A stretch of DNA of 47,532 bases from the NCBI GenBank assembly GCA_024227235.1, contig JAAEKY010000215.1, positions 1 to 47,532 of the forward strand, written 5' to 3'. The notes under the pieces were generated by a model, which was given only the letters and a program-made list of their open reading frames with translations, had not been told where the DNA came from and made no database searches. A program made the translations under genes and the position numbers. Source of the stretch: Desulfobacteraceae bacterium (GTDB lineage: Bacteria; Desulfobacterota; Desulfobacteria; Desulfobacterales; Desulfobacteraceae). This document shows positions 7,489 to 16,995 of the stretch, piece by piece (position 1 is the stretch's first letter; each line of letters begins with the position of its first letter).

Positions 7489-9168
7489 TTATACCGTCTT
7501 ATCAGGGTCTACAAAGTTAGCGATAATCCTGTTTTTTCCCGCTTCTTTTGCTTTATACAGACAATTATCTGCATCTGCAACCAGGTTTTCAGGTGAAGAT
7601 GTTTCAGGAAATGATGAGACACCACCACTAATGGTTTGAAATATCCTGTATTTGGAAATGGGATTAGCACTACAAAATCTTTTGATCTTTTCACTGTTTT
7701 TTACTGCAGTGGCAAGGTCTGTATTCGGGTAGATTATACAAAACTCTTCACCGCCATATCGGCAGGGGATAGCATTACCATGGACATTATTAAGAATAAT
7801 TGATGCGACCTCTTTTAATACAGCATCTCCCGTGTCATGACCATACGCGTCGTTTACCCGTTTAAAGTTGTCCAGATCAATCATTAAGAAAGAAATATTT
7901 GTGTTGTTGGATTGAACTTTGCTAATCTCGTCCTCTAAAGCTTTATCAAGATAACGACGGTTCATAAGGCCTGTTAATTTATCTTTATATGCAAGCGATT
8001 CTAAAATTCTGTTTTTTTGAACCAGTTCATCCTGCAGTGTTTTTAGCTTGATATGATTTTCAATCCTTGCTTTTACTTCATCCCGGCCAAAGGGTTTGAT
8101 GATAAATTCAGTGGCTCCATATTTGAAGCATTGGAACATGATATCTCGATCTGTTTCATCTGCAACCGCAATGATAACAGGAGAATCAATGCCCAGAAGG
8201 TTCCTGACATGCAGGCAAACATTGAGTTTGTCTTCACTATCGGTAAGATCCAAAATAACAATGTCTGGCAGGGTAACACAAAGATAGGTTTCCAGTTCAC
8301 TAAGCGTTGTACAAATATTGATACTGGAGTTTAAAAAATTGAGCGTTTTCCTCAATATAGAGCTTAATGTGCTGTCTTTGCTTAAAATGACTGTTGTTCC
8401 CGCAGAGTTTGTATTTTCTTTTACAGATACAGATTCGATAATAGTTGCAAGGGTTGGCTGAGATACTGGCTTTTCTAGAAAGTCTATAGCCCCTGCATTA
8501 AATCCTTTTCTAAATTGAGCTTCATCAATCGTACCACTGATTACAATTGTTGGAATATTTTTTATTCCCGGTTTTTCTGAAAGCTTTTTGCAGAATTCGA
8601 ATCCATTCATTACCGGCATTTCCACATCAACAAGAATCAGGTCTGGGAGGATATCTGATGCAATCTTTAATCCCTGCATTCCATCAGAAGCTGTTTTTGT
8701 ATCATATTTTAATGCTTTTAAATAAGATGCAAGTGTATTCCTTACAGCTTTACTGTCATCAATAACAAGGGCTAAAGGGGTCTCTCTCTTGCGTTGTGGA
8801 TGCGGATAATAGGTTTTTAACAGGGTCCGTTTAAGTCTTTCCTGGTCAAAGGGTTTGATTAATATGGTGTCAATATCCCTTAAATCCCACTCAGATCGGA
8901 CATTTTCCTGTTGCATTGAGGTAGATACTATAAAAACCGCATTTGTCAGATCAGGGTCTGATTTTATATTCTGAATAATTTGAGGACCGTCCTGGAACTT
9001 TGGAAAGCAAGGGCAGACAATCAGTTTAAATCCACCTTGTTTAATCAGCCTATTGATATCAGAAATAGTCGAATTATACACTTTGATATCAAAATCGCTA
9101 TCCTTTAAAAAGGTTTTGTATACTGATCTAAGCGCCTGAGAATCTTCAATGATTGCTGTTTTTATCAT
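7489..9168 (-). CDS. Triple-receiver diguanylate cyclase response regulator
   Basis: This 559-residue soluble protein has three receiver-like domains followed by GGDEF. Receiver 1 (1-120) begins IIEDS but has CPCF where the phosphoacceptor Asp should be, so it is probably not phosphorylated. Receiver 2 (130-250) is canonical: VIDDS, LVDVEMP with the acceptor Asp, ISGT, and the EKP lysine. Receiver 3 (260-380) keeps an Asp in VILDL and the IKPFG lysine but has lost the acidic pocket at its start. The GGDEF domain (395-550) has DLDNFKRVND and an intact GGEEF active site, so c-di-GMP synthesis is expected. The inhibitory RxxD site before it is replaced by HGNA, so product inhibition is probably missing. 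No cognate kinase is adjacent. Downstream is ilvN. Confidence 0.92.
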   Translation of the reverse strand: MIKTAIIEDSQALRSVYKTFLKDSDFDIKVYNSTISDINRLIKQGGFKLIVCPCFPKFQDGPQIIQNIKSDPDLTNAVFIVSTSMQQENVRSEWDLRDIDTILIKPFDQERLKRTLLKTYYPHPQRKRETPLALVIDDSKAVRNTLASYLKALKYDTKTASDGMQGLKIASDILPDLILVDVEMPVMNGFEFCKKLSEKPGIKNIPTIVISGTIDEAQFRKGFNAGAIDFLEKPVSQPTLATIIESVSVKENTNSAGTTVILSKDSTLSSILRKTLNFLNSSINICTTLSELETYLCVTLPDIVILDLTDSEDKLNVCLHVRNLLGIDSPVIIAVADETDRDIMFQCFKYGATEFIIKPFGRDEVKARIENHIKLKTLQDELVQKNRILESLAYKDKLTGLMNRRYLDKALEDEISKVQSNNTNISFLMIDLDNFKRVNDAYGHDTGDAVLKEVASIILNNVHGNAIPCRYGGEEFCIIYPNTDLATAVKNSEKIKRFCSANPISKYRIFQTISGGVSSFPETSSPENLVADADNCLYKAKEAGKNRIIANFVDPDKTV

Positions 9169-9237
9169 ATTCTAAATCAGTATCAACCCTAAGAGAATTT
9201 GTAAAGCTAAGAATTTTGCCTTTGGAAGGATGCTCAC

Positions 9238-9270
9238 CTTACGTCCACCGGATGGACATTGCTACAAATT
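9238..9270. repeat. Dispersed repeat, copy 1
   Basis: These 33 bases match 31138-31170 at 30 of 33 positions, and the core GGATGGA also aligns with 41773-41795. Part of it can fold, since GTCCA-CCGGA-TGGAC is a short inverted repeat. All three copies are intergenic. Confidence 0.7.
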
Positions 9271-9274
9271 ATAG

Positions 9275-9350
9275 GATTCCTTCCACTGACCGCCAAAAAC
9301 TCGTTCATTCTTCACTCAAACAATTTGGCGGCTTAATCGTTACAGGAATC
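9275..9350. repeat. Nested inverted repeat, possible structured RNA or element end
   Basis: GATTCC (9275-9280) pairs with GGAATC (9345-9350), and inside it CCGCCAAA (9290-9297) pairs perfectly with TTTGGCGG (9324-9331). The loop is 26 bases. There is no T-tract, so it is not a standard terminator. It sits directly after the dispersed repeat and may belong to the same element. Confidence 0.5.
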
Positions 9351-9526
9351 AAGGGTTTGTACGCAAAGATCCATATGCTCCCGTAAGGCAATCAGCCTTC
9401 CACTGGCAAAATTCCAGTTTGTCCACATCTGTTTTTATAAAAAATACAATAATCTTTTAAAATCAGTATTGCTAAATCCATGATTCTGAATTAATTTAGG
9501 ATCTAAATCTAAAGGAAAGATATATC

Positions 9527-10921
9527 ATGAGATCTGTTTTCTTTGTCATGCTGATGGCTGTTATTTTTTTTTCCGGTTGTAAAACAATTGAACCGGAAGA
9601 TTTGGTGCCGATCCCTTTGGTCGTCCCTGACAGTTTTTCTATTGATATAAACGGCAGTGAAACCATTGAGAACTGGTGGGGTATCTTTGACAGCGATGAG
9701 TTAAACATATTGATTAAAGATGCAATGGATAATAACTTTGATTTAAAGTCGCTTAAAACTAAGATTGATCAGGCAAAAGCCAAGTTAGAAAAAGAAGAGG
9801 CTTCTTTTTTTCCAGATCTTGGATTTTCATTTGGTGGGAAGAAAAAAAGAACTAAAGTTAAACCCGCGTCCAGCAGTGAATCTGCTTATGATAATAGTCA
9901 TTCATGGGACGGATCGTTGACAGGGTCTTATACCGCAGATGTGTGGGGAGAAGCGCAAGCAGGAAAACGAGCTCAGGAACTTAGCCTTGATGCAGCAACC
10001 CAGGATTTAAGGGTATATAGTCAAGCATTGACAGCAGATATTGCCGAAAACTGGATTGACATTATTGCCGTACGGAACGGAAAACATATTTTAGATAATC
10101 AGATCAAAATCAACAACACCCTTTTAGAGCTTCAAAAGTTAAGGTTTGCAAATGGAAAGGCAAATGCCCTGGATGTATCTCAGCAGCGGGAAGCTCTGGC
10201 AGAGGCAAATTCTCAGCTTCCATTGCTTGAAAAACAAGAGCGTCTTTTATTGAATAACCTTGTTTTTTTGTCTGGGAAAGTTACACATAAACAAATTATA
10301 GTAAGAACAAAAATACTTCCTGGTCCTTTAGCTCTCCCCCGAGTTGGGATTCCATCGGATCTATTAGAAAATAGGCCGGATATCCAGGCTGCAAGGATGC
10401 GGCTGTCTTCAGCTCAATGGGAGATTCGTGCGGCGAAAGCAGATTTTTTACCCTCTTTTGAATTGACTGCTCAAGCCCTTTTCTCAAGTGGAAAACTTGA
10501 CCTTTTTTTCCATAATTGGGTGGCAACCCTTGCGGCGAGTATTGCGGGTCCGATTTTTGATGGGGGGCTGAGAAAAGCGGAAGTTGAAAGGGTAAAAGCC
10601 CTTGCCAAAGAGCAATTAAACCTTTATGCCAAAACAGTGGCCAATGCTATTTATGAGGTTGAGAACAGCCTGATCCGCATTGAAAAACAAGATGTTTATA
10701 TTAAATTGCTTGCAGAAGAGCTTGAAGTGGCAAGGATGACCTTAAAAGATGCAAGGATCCAGTACTTAAACGGTCACAGTAGTTATTTGTCCTATCTAAC
10801 AGCTTGGACCAGTATTGAGCGATTAGAAAGGCAATTGGTTGGTGAACGGGCAACATATATTAAAGATAGAATAGGGCTTCACAAAGCGATTGGGTGGAGG
10901 AAAGTCCCTAAAGGTAACTAA
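9527..10921 (+). CDS. Outer-membrane efflux lipoprotein (NodT/TolC family)
   Basis: This 464-residue protein is the outer-membrane channel of a tripartite RND pump. It begins with a lipoprotein signal whose lipobox FFSGC puts the acylated Cys at residue 18. Two OEP repeats follow (about 60-250 and 270-455), with typical phrases such as ENWWGIFDSDELN, LTGSYTADVWGE and LLENRPDIQAARMRL. The order outer-membrane factor, membrane-fusion protein, pump is visible downstream. A 185-base foldback element lies between this gene and the next and begins within the stop codon. That element could split or attenuate the operon transcript. The substrate cannot be told from sequence. Confidence 0.93.
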   Translation: MRSVFFVMLMAVIFFSGCKTIEPEDLVPIPLVVPDSFSIDINGSETIENWWGIFDSDELNILIKDAMDNNFDLKSLKTKIDQAKAKLEKEEASFFPDLGFSFGGKKKRTKVKPASSSESAYDNSHSWDGSLTGSYTADVWGEAQAGKRAQELSLDAATQDLRVYSQALTADIAENWIDIIAVRNGKHILDNQIKINNTLLELQKLRFANGKANALDVSQQREALAEANSQLPLLEKQERLLLNNLVFLSGKVTHKQIIVRTKILPGPLALPRVGIPSDLLENRPDIQAARMRLSSAQWEIRAAKADFLPSFELTAQALFSSGKLDLFFHNWVATLAASIAGPIFDGGLRKAEVERVKALAKEQLNLYAKTVANAIYEVENSLIRIEKQDVYIKLLAEELEVARMTLKDARIQYLNGHSSYLSYLTAWTSIERLERQLVGERATYIKDRIGLHKAIGWRKVPKGN

Positions 10922-11112
10922 ATAGTGTTTGAACGAAAACTCACCCATCTGCTGCGTTGCTTCAAAATTTTGCCCAATTATGAGACTGGCCTCATGTACA
11001 GTAGTATATGCCGGTTTCAAAAGTCTTTGCGCCTTGCATATGGGCAACTTTGTGGGCTTTGCTCCTCTACGAGTCGCCCAAACACGGGTTTTCGGTCGGG
11101 CACTAAATAGTG
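10917..11112. mobile_element. MITE-like element at the stop codon of the efflux lipoprotein gene
   Basis: The 11-base sequence actaaatagtg occurs directly at 10917-10927 and 11102-11112 and looks like a target-site duplication that contains the TAA stop. Between the copies the ends form an imperfect inverted repeat: TGTTTGAACGAAAAC at the left and, on the other strand, TGCCCGACCGAAAAC at the right (11 of 15 match). The interior is more GC-rich than its flanks and has further pairing (ATATGC/GCATAT) but no credible coding frame. It has no transposase, so it would be non-autonomous. The two duplicate arms are also partly palindromic, so they could instead be part of the element itself. Confidence 0.5.
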
Positions 11113-11154
11113 ACTAAAAGGGGTTTGAAAATATGAACAAACGGAGTACACAAG

Positions 11155-12339
11155 ATGAGTGATATTGATAAATCTGGTTCTGTAATTGGACTGCTGATTA
11201 AAATTTTCTTACCTATCTGTTTAATAGCAGCAGGTATTACCGGTTGGTATTATTTTAAGTCAAAAGAATCGAAGATGAAAAGGAAACCACCTAAACAGCA
11301 GGCCGTTGCAGTAGAAATTATTTCTATGGAACTTGGGAATTATCAATGCTCAGTCAGGTCTATGGGTATGGTCAAGCCGGACAGAGAGGTTATCTTAAAG
11401 TCCAAAGTGTCAGGAGAAGTCGTATCTGTCTCTTCAAAATTTGTTCAGGGCGGCCAGATGAAAAAGGGGGAAACACTTTTAACGATAGATGATTCAGATT
11501 ATAAAATAGAAGTTCAAAAAGCCCAAAGTGTACTTGACAAGGCATTGTCAGATCTTGCCATTGAAAAAGGCAGCCAGAAGATCGCAAAAGAAGAGCTCAA
11601 ATTGATTAACGAAGCATCATTCGGACAAGTAAAAGCAACAGATCTGGCATTACGAAAACCCCAGCTTATCCAGGCAAAGGCTTCAATAGACAGTGCAAGG
11701 GCTGATCTTAATAAAGCCAAACTCAATTTATCCCGGACAAAAGTTCTTGTCCCATTTAATGCGCTTATTCTTGATAAACAAGTCAATTTAGGGTCTCTTG
11801 TGACAACCCAGGGGATACTTGCAACATTGGTGGATGTGGACACTTTCAGGGTTGAAGCACTTGTCCCGCCGGATCGATTGGCCGCCATTATGATAGATGA
11901 AAATTATGGCAGCAAGGCAATTATTCATTCTCAATATTCAAAACAGACATGGGGGGGGAAAGTGGTTCGAACAACCGGGAAAATAACCACCAAGAGCCGG
12001 ATGGCAGGTGTGATTATTTTAGTCCCAGATCCCTTGGGATTAAACCGACCTGAAAAAGGATCGCAATTGCTTTTGGGTGATCACGTAGATGTAGAAATTG
12101 TAGGTGAAACCATAAAAAATGTTTTTTCAATACCCAGAGAAATATTAAGAGATGATAATACAGTATGGGTGTATAATTCAGGATTTCTTGAGATCAGACA
12201 GGTAAGCCTTGCCTGGAAATCAGATGGGCAGGTGTATATTGATTCTGGCATCAAATCGAAAGATAAAGTAATTACAACTGATCTGGCGGCCCCTATACAG
12301 GGAATGGCCCTGCAATTGGTATCAGGAGATCGTTCATGA
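11155..12339 (+). CDS. RND efflux membrane-fusion (periplasmic adaptor) protein
   Basis: This 394-residue adaptor links the inner-membrane pump to the outer-membrane channel. One N-terminal membrane helix (about residues 10-30, LLIKIFLPICLIAAGITGWY) anchors it. The order after that is a barrel-sandwich half-motif (SKVSGEVVSVSSKFVQGG), a coiled-coil hairpin (about 120-185), the second half (VLVPFNALILDKQV) and beta-barrel domains. The protein ends with an ATGA overlap onto the pump gene, so the two are translationally coupled. A run of eight G at 11951-11958 encodes Trp-Gly-Gly. Confidence 0.93.
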   Translation: MSDIDKSGSVIGLLIKIFLPICLIAAGITGWYYFKSKESKMKRKPPKQQAVAVEIISMELGNYQCSVRSMGMVKPDREVILKSKVSGEVVSVSSKFVQGGQMKKGETLLTIDDSDYKIEVQKAQSVLDKALSDLAIEKGSQKIAKEELKLINEASFGQVKATDLALRKPQLIQAKASIDSARADLNKAKLNLSRTKVLVPFNALILDKQVNLGSLVTTQGILATLVDVDTFRVEALVPPDRLAAIMIDENYGSKAIIHSQYSKQTWGGKVVRTTGKITTKSRMAGVIILVPDPLGLNRPEKGSQLLLGDHVDVEIVGETIKNVFSIPREILRDDNTVWVYNSGFLEIRQVSLAWKSDGQVYIDSGIKSKDKVITTDLAAPIQGMALQLVSGDRS

Positions 12340-15300
12340 CCCAAGGTGAAGATCAGAAGATATCAAAGGGACCCATTGCCTGGATGGCCGGCAATTCAGT
12401 GGCGGCAAATCTGATCATGGCGGTTCTTCTTGTTGGTGGCCTTTTCATGGGCCTTAATATCAAACAGGAAGTGTTTCCCGAGTTTAGTCTTGATCGAGTA
12501 AATATTTCAATCGCTTATCCCGGTGCAAGCCCTGAAGAAGTGGAAAATGGAATTCTTCTATCCATTGAAGAGGCCATACAGGATCTGGAAGGGGTTGATG
12601 AAATAACGGCTACGGCCAATGAAGGTTCTGGATTTGTTAGTGTTGAAGCCCTTGAGGGTGTCAATATAAATCGTCTGTGGCAGGAGATAAAAAGTGAAGT
12701 CGATCGTATCCAAACTTTTCCGGATGAAGCTGAAGAACCACAAGTGTCTATTGCGGCAAGAAAAAGAGAGGTTTTAAAACTGGCATTGTATGGGGATGCT
12801 TCAGAAACCACTATGCGCGCTCTGGCAGATCAGATTCGAGATCAGCTGTTGACGGATGAAGGTATCACCCAGGTTGAATTGGATGGGGTCAGGGATCGGG
12901 AAATCAAAGTGTCTATTTCAAGACAGACCCTGAGACGCTATGGCATAACACTTCAGGATATCGCGCAGACAATCTCCCGGGCTTCGGTCGAACTTGGCGG
13001 AGGAAGTATCAAAACTAAAGGCGGAGATATTCTTCTTCGGATCAGGGATCGCAAAGATTATGCAAGGCAATATGCATTGCTGCCTATTATCAGCTTAGAA
13101 GATGGCTCAAGCGTATTGCTTGAAGATATTGCAATGGTTACTGAAGGATTTGAAGAATCAGATAACTGGGCATCATTTAATGGAAAACGCTCAGTCATTA
13201 TAGAAATTTACCGGGTAGGTGATCAGACACCTACTCAAGTGGCAGCCTTAGGTAAGGCAGCTGTAGAAAGGATTAATGCCACACTGCCAAAAGGTGTAAA
13301 TCTTGCGATTATCAGGGATCTGTCCAAGGTATTTGCTCAAAGGGCAGACCTTTTGCTTCGAAATGCCTATATCGGACTTGGATTGGTGTTTTTATTCCTG
13401 GCACTCTTTCTTGAAATTCGTCTGGCATTCTGGGTCAGTTTAGGGATACCCATTTCTTTTCTAGGGTCTTTTATATTTCTTTCTCCGACTGGTTTTTCCA
13501 TTAACATCGTCAGCATGTTTGCCTTTATTGTTACATTAGGCATTGTGGTGGATGATGCCGTGGTTGTAGGAGAAAATATTTATTTTTGCAGGCGCCAGGG
13601 CGTACCGTTTCTTGAAGCTGCCATCAGGGGAACCAAAAGTATTGCCATGCCGGTGGTGTTCAGTGTAATCACCAATATGGTGGCATTTGTACCTTTAATG
13701 TTTGTCCCGGGTTTTATGGGAAAAATTTTTAAAACCATCCCCTTTGTTGTGATCGCCGTGTTTGGCGTTTCCTTAATTGAGAGCCTTTATATTTTGCCTG
13801 CCCATCTAAGCCATAGAAGCCGTCGGCCTTTATTTTTTCCATTGAATTATGTTGAAAAATGGCAGCAACGGTTCAGCACATTTTTTGAAATGTTTGTCAA
13901 AAAATACTACGGCTGGGTTTTATTTACGCTTTTGCACTATCGTTATGCCGTCATTGCTTTTGGAATTGCATTACTCTTGATAACGGCCGGCTTTGTTTCT
14001 TCAGGCCGTATGGGAATAGAAATGTTTCCCAAGGTAGAGTCTGATTATGCATTTTGTGAAGCCACGATGCCGTATGGTACGCCTGCCGGAACCTTAAAAA
14101 AGATTGAACAACAGCTTGTTCAAAGTGCGCACAAGGTTGTTCAAGAAAATGGGAAACAAGATCTTTCTACCGGTATTTTTTCTCAGGTCAACAATAATCA
14201 GATCCGGGCTAGAATTTATTTAACTGATCCGGATGTCCGTCCGGTGGGCACCTCAGAAGTAACGAATATCTGGCGAAAGAAAGCAGGAAAGATTCCCGGA
14301 ATTGAAACCATTGCCTTTGAGTCGAATAGAGGCGGACCTGGATCTGGTAAAAATCTGACAGTGAGCTTAAGTCATAGAGACAGGAACATGCTGGACAGAG
14401 CAGGGGGGGACCTGGCTAAAAGCCTTGGCAGTTATCCAATTGTCCACGATATTGATGATGGCTCAGCGAAGGGGAAAAAACAATTTGATATTACCTTAAG
14501 CCCTGCTGGAAAACAAATGGGATTGACCTCAAGAGAGGTGGCAAATCAGATCCGTCATGCATTTCAAGGGGTGTCTGCGGTAAAAAATCAGCGGGGCCGC
14601 AACGAGGTGACGGTCAGGGTTTTATTGCCTGAAAAAGAACGAATGTCTGAATCAACCTTTGAGGAATTAGTTTTATTGGCACCCAATGGTGAAATTTTGC
14701 TTCGAAATGCTGCACAAACTATAACAGGAAGAGCCTATACCTCCATAAAAAGGACGGATAGCCGTCGCGAAATATCTGTCACAGCTAATGTGAGACCCCC
14801 CTCTCAGGCTGAGAACATATTAAAGGATATGAAAAAACAGATCCTTCCGGACCTTTTGGGCAGATACCCTGGCCTGTCTTATAGTTTCAAAGGGCATCAG
14901 GCAAGTATCCGGGAAAGTATTTCAGCACTTTTGAGAGGTCTTGGAATTGCCATGATATGTGTTTTCGCACTGTTAGCCATTCCATTTAGGAGCTATTTGC
15001 AACCGTTTATTATTATGTTCTGTATTCCTTTTGGTATGATCGGTGCCATAGCGGGTCATCTTGTAATGGGGTACTCTTTGTCTATCATGAGTCTGTTTGG
15101 ACTGGTCGCCATGTCTGGGGTTGTTGTGAATGATTCTCTTGTGTTGATTGATTTTGCTAATCGCCGGTATCGAGAAGGAGTGAGACCATTATATGCAGTT
15201 CATGCGGCAGGTATACAGAGGTTCAGGCCTATTTTGTTGACCACTTTAACGACGTGTGGAGGATTGGCACCGATTATTATAGAAACATCCAGGCAGGCAA

Positions 15301-15440
15301 GATTTCTAATCCCTATGGCGATATCTCTTGGATTTGGTATTTTGTTTGCCACATTTATCACCCTTGCAATGGTGCCATGCCTTTATATGATCCTTGAAGA
15401 TATCAAAGGCCTGTTTGGTTCAAAAAAATCAAGCCGTTAA
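12336..15440 (+). CDS. RND efflux transporter permease (HAE1/AcrB type)
   Basis: At 1034 residues this is a full-length inner-membrane RND pump, expected to have 12 membrane helices and two large periplasmic loops. The first helix is near residues 20-40. The proton-relay pair is visible as Asp-Asp in TLGIVVDDAVVVGENIY (fourth helix region), and the matching tenth-helix block is GLVAMSGVVVNDSLVLIDF. The EVFPEFSLDRVNI and AYPGASPEEVE motifs near the N-terminus are family hallmarks. It is drug/amphiphile type rather than heavy-metal type, judged by the conserved DD and ND pairs, but the substrate is unknown. It overlaps the adaptor gene by four bases. A run of seven G lies near 14403. Confidence 0.95.
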   Translation: MTQGEDQKISKGPIAWMAGNSVAANLIMAVLLVGGLFMGLNIKQEVFPEFSLDRVNISIAYPGASPEEVENGILLSIEEAIQDLEGVDEITATANEGSGFVSVEALEGVNINRLWQEIKSEVDRIQTFPDEAEEPQVSIAARKREVLKLALYGDASETTMRALADQIRDQLLTDEGITQVELDGVRDREIKVSISRQTLRRYGITLQDIAQTISRASVELGGGSIKTKGGDILLRIRDRKDYARQYALLPIISLEDGSSVLLEDIAMVTEGFEESDNWASFNGKRSVIIEIYRVGDQTPTQVAALGKAAVERINATLPKGVNLAIIRDLSKVFAQRADLLLRNAYIGLGLVFLFLALFLEIRLAFWVSLGIPISFLGSFIFLSPTGFSINIVSMFAFIVTLGIVVDDAVVVGENIYFCRRQGVPFLEAAIRGTKSIAMPVVFSVITNMVAFVPLMFVPGFMGKIFKTIPFVVIAVFGVSLIESLYILPAHLSHRSRRPLFFPLNYVEKWQQRFSTFFEMFVKKYYGWVLFTLLHYRYAVIAFGIALLLITAGFVSSGRMGIEMFPKVESDYAFCEATMPYGTPAGTLKKIEQQLVQSAHKVVQENGKQDLSTGIFSQVNNNQIRARIYLTDPDVRPVGTSEVTNIWRKKAGKIPGIETIAFESNRGGPGSGKNLTVSLSHRDRNMLDRAGGDLAKSLGSYPIVHDIDDGSAKGKKQFDITLSPAGKQMGLTSREVANQIRHAFQGVSAVKNQRGRNEVTVRVLLPEKERMSESTFEELVLLAPNGEILLRNAAQTITGRAYTSIKRTDSRREISVTANVRPPSQAENILKDMKKQILPDLLGRYPGLSYSFKGHQASIRESISALLRGLGIAMICVFALLAIPFRSYLQPFIIMFCIPFGMIGAIAGHLVMGYSLSIMSLFGLVAMSGVVVNDSLVLIDFANRRYREGVRPLYAVHAAGIQRFRPILLTTLTTCGGLAPIIIETSRQARFLIPMAISLGFGILFATFITLAMVPCLYMILEDIKGLFGSKKSSR

Positions 15441-15570
15441 ATCCAAACCTTTTCAGGCAGGTATTACAAAAATTATGATTGATTCATAATTTCTAATAGT
15501 ATAACGTAAAAATGTGCTATTCCTGAGTTAGCGAAACTTTTTAATTAAAAATTATTAAGGCAAACTTAAT

Positions 15571-16971
15571 ATGTCAAAAATTATGATCATTGATGATGAC
15601 AAACATGTTTGCAATACGCTTGCGAAAAGATTTGAAAGACTGGACCATAGTGTTGACTGTTCTTTTACATTGGAAGAGGGGCTAAATAATATATTTGCAA
15701 ATGAGTTTGATGTTTTATTTCTTGATGTCAATCTCCCGGATGGAAATGGCCTTGACGCCATTGAAGCCATCAATGACCATCCTATTCCGCCTGAAATAAT
15801 TATTATGACAGGAGACAGTGATCTTGAAGGTGCGGCACTGGCAATAAAATTAAAGGCTTGGGACTACATTCAGAAAACCGGATCATACAAAGAGTTTAAA
15901 TTGTCTTTGCTCAGAGCTATACAATACAGACACCAAAAACAATCTAATGCATATGAACAAACAATTAAAAGAGAATTAATTATTGGAAAGAGCCATAAAA
16001 TCAAAGCCAGCATTAAGTATGTCTCTAAAGCGTCCAATAATGATGTCCCTGTATTGATTACCGGTGAAACAGGAACAGGAAAAGAACTTTTTTCAAAAGC
16101 GATTCACGAAAACAGCCATCGAAAAGAAAATGATTTTGTTGTTGTTGATTGTGCGGCATTGCCGGAGCATCTTGTGGAAAGTGTTCTTTTTGGACATTCA
16201 AAAGGATCTTTTACCGGCGCTGATACAGATAGAGTGGGATTAATAAGATTGGCAGATGGAGGCACTCTTTTTCTTGATGAAGTAGGAGAGTTGCCTATAG
16301 AGATTCAAAAGAAATTTTTAAGGGCACTTCAGGAAAAAAGGTTTCGACCTGTGGGGAGCAAGGTGGAAATTTCCAGTGATTTCAGGGTGGTGGCTGCCAC
16401 GCATCGTGACATACCCAAAATGGTGAAAGAAAAACAGTTCAGAGAGGATTTCTATTTTAGAATTGCTTCAATAAAAATTGAAATCCCCCCTTTAAGACGT
16501 CGTAAGTCAGACATTCCTCTATTGACGGAATATCACTTAGACCGGAAAAGCAAATTTTATAATGAATCCCCCCATGAAGTATCAGATGAGTTTATGGCCG
16601 ATCTTATGAGATATGACTGGCCCGGCAATGTTCGCGAATTGTTTAACACAATAGATTATGCTTGCAGTGATGCTTTTCAGGAATCAATTTTGTTTCCCAA
16701 CCATTTGCCGGATCAAATTCGCGTTTTTAATATCCAGAAAAAAATAGAAAAAACCTATCAATTAAAAAACCAACCCGATTTTGTTGAAAAAAGAATGTCT
16801 CCTGTTGAAACACTAGGCCTTAAAGAGTTTATTGAAAAAATGAAATATAAATATATCGCTGATCTGATATCCTATACAAAAGGAGATATAAAAACAGCGT
16901 GTCAGTTGTCATCCCTTTCTAGGGGGCATCTTTATTCTTTATTAAAAAAATTTAAAATTAATGAAAATTAA
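15571..16971 (+). CDS. Sigma-54-dependent response regulator (NtrC family)
   Basis: A 466-residue activator with three domains. The receiver (1-120) has the acidic pocket IDDDK, acceptor Asp52 in FLDVNLPDG, and Lys102. The AAA+ domain (135-370) has Walker A GETGTGKE at 165-172 and Walker B LFLDE at 233-237. Its sigma-54 contact loop reads GSFTGA at 212-217, where most family members have GAFTGA. The arginine-containing FRPVGS and the PPLRRR motif are also present. The C-terminus (about 430-466) is a Fis-type helix-turn-helix, KTACQLSSLSRGHLYSLLKKF. No kinase is adjacent. A sigma-54 promoter with repeated upstream sites at 18110-18320 is the natural candidate target, 1.3-1.5 kb downstream. That link is an inference from proximity. 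Confidence 0.95.
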   Translation: MSKIMIIDDDKHVCNTLAKRFERLDHSVDCSFTLEEGLNNIFANEFDVLFLDVNLPDGNGLDAIEAINDHPIPPEIIIMTGDSDLEGAALAIKLKAWDYIQKTGSYKEFKLSLLRAIQYRHQKQSNAYEQTIKRELIIGKSHKIKASIKYVSKASNNDVPVLITGETGTGKELFSKAIHENSHRKENDFVVVDCAALPEHLVESVLFGHSKGSFTGADTDRVGLIRLADGGTLFLDEVGELPIEIQKKFLRALQEKRFRPVGSKVEISSDFRVVAATHRDIPKMVKEKQFREDFYFRIASIKIEIPPLRRRKSDIPLLTEYHLDRKSKFYNESPHEVSDEFMADLMRYDWPGNVRELFNTIDYACSDAFQESILFPNHLPDQIRVFNIQKKIEKTYQLKNQPDFVEKRMSPVETLGLKEFIEKMKYKYIADLISYTKGDIKTACQLSSLSRGHLYSLLKKFKINEN

Positions 16972-16995
16972 AATCATCGCTTTTTTAGAAACGAT

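Larger units (their letters stand above)
9169..9526. other. Intergenic region with repeat and stem-loop structures
   Basis: This 358-base gap lies between the divergent cyclase and efflux genes. It holds one copy of a dispersed repeat (9238-9270) and a nested inverted repeat (9275-9350). Bases 9351-9526 are AT-rich, with a ribosome site (AAAGGAAAG) just before the ATG at 9527. I see no credible gene; the 77-codon frame at 9153-9386 runs through the repeats and lacks any recognisable motif. Confidence 0.6.

Noticed and set aside
10925-11117. Two short plus-strand frames inside the MITE-like element
   Set aside because: They overlap each other in different frames, lack ribosome sites, and are explained by the element.
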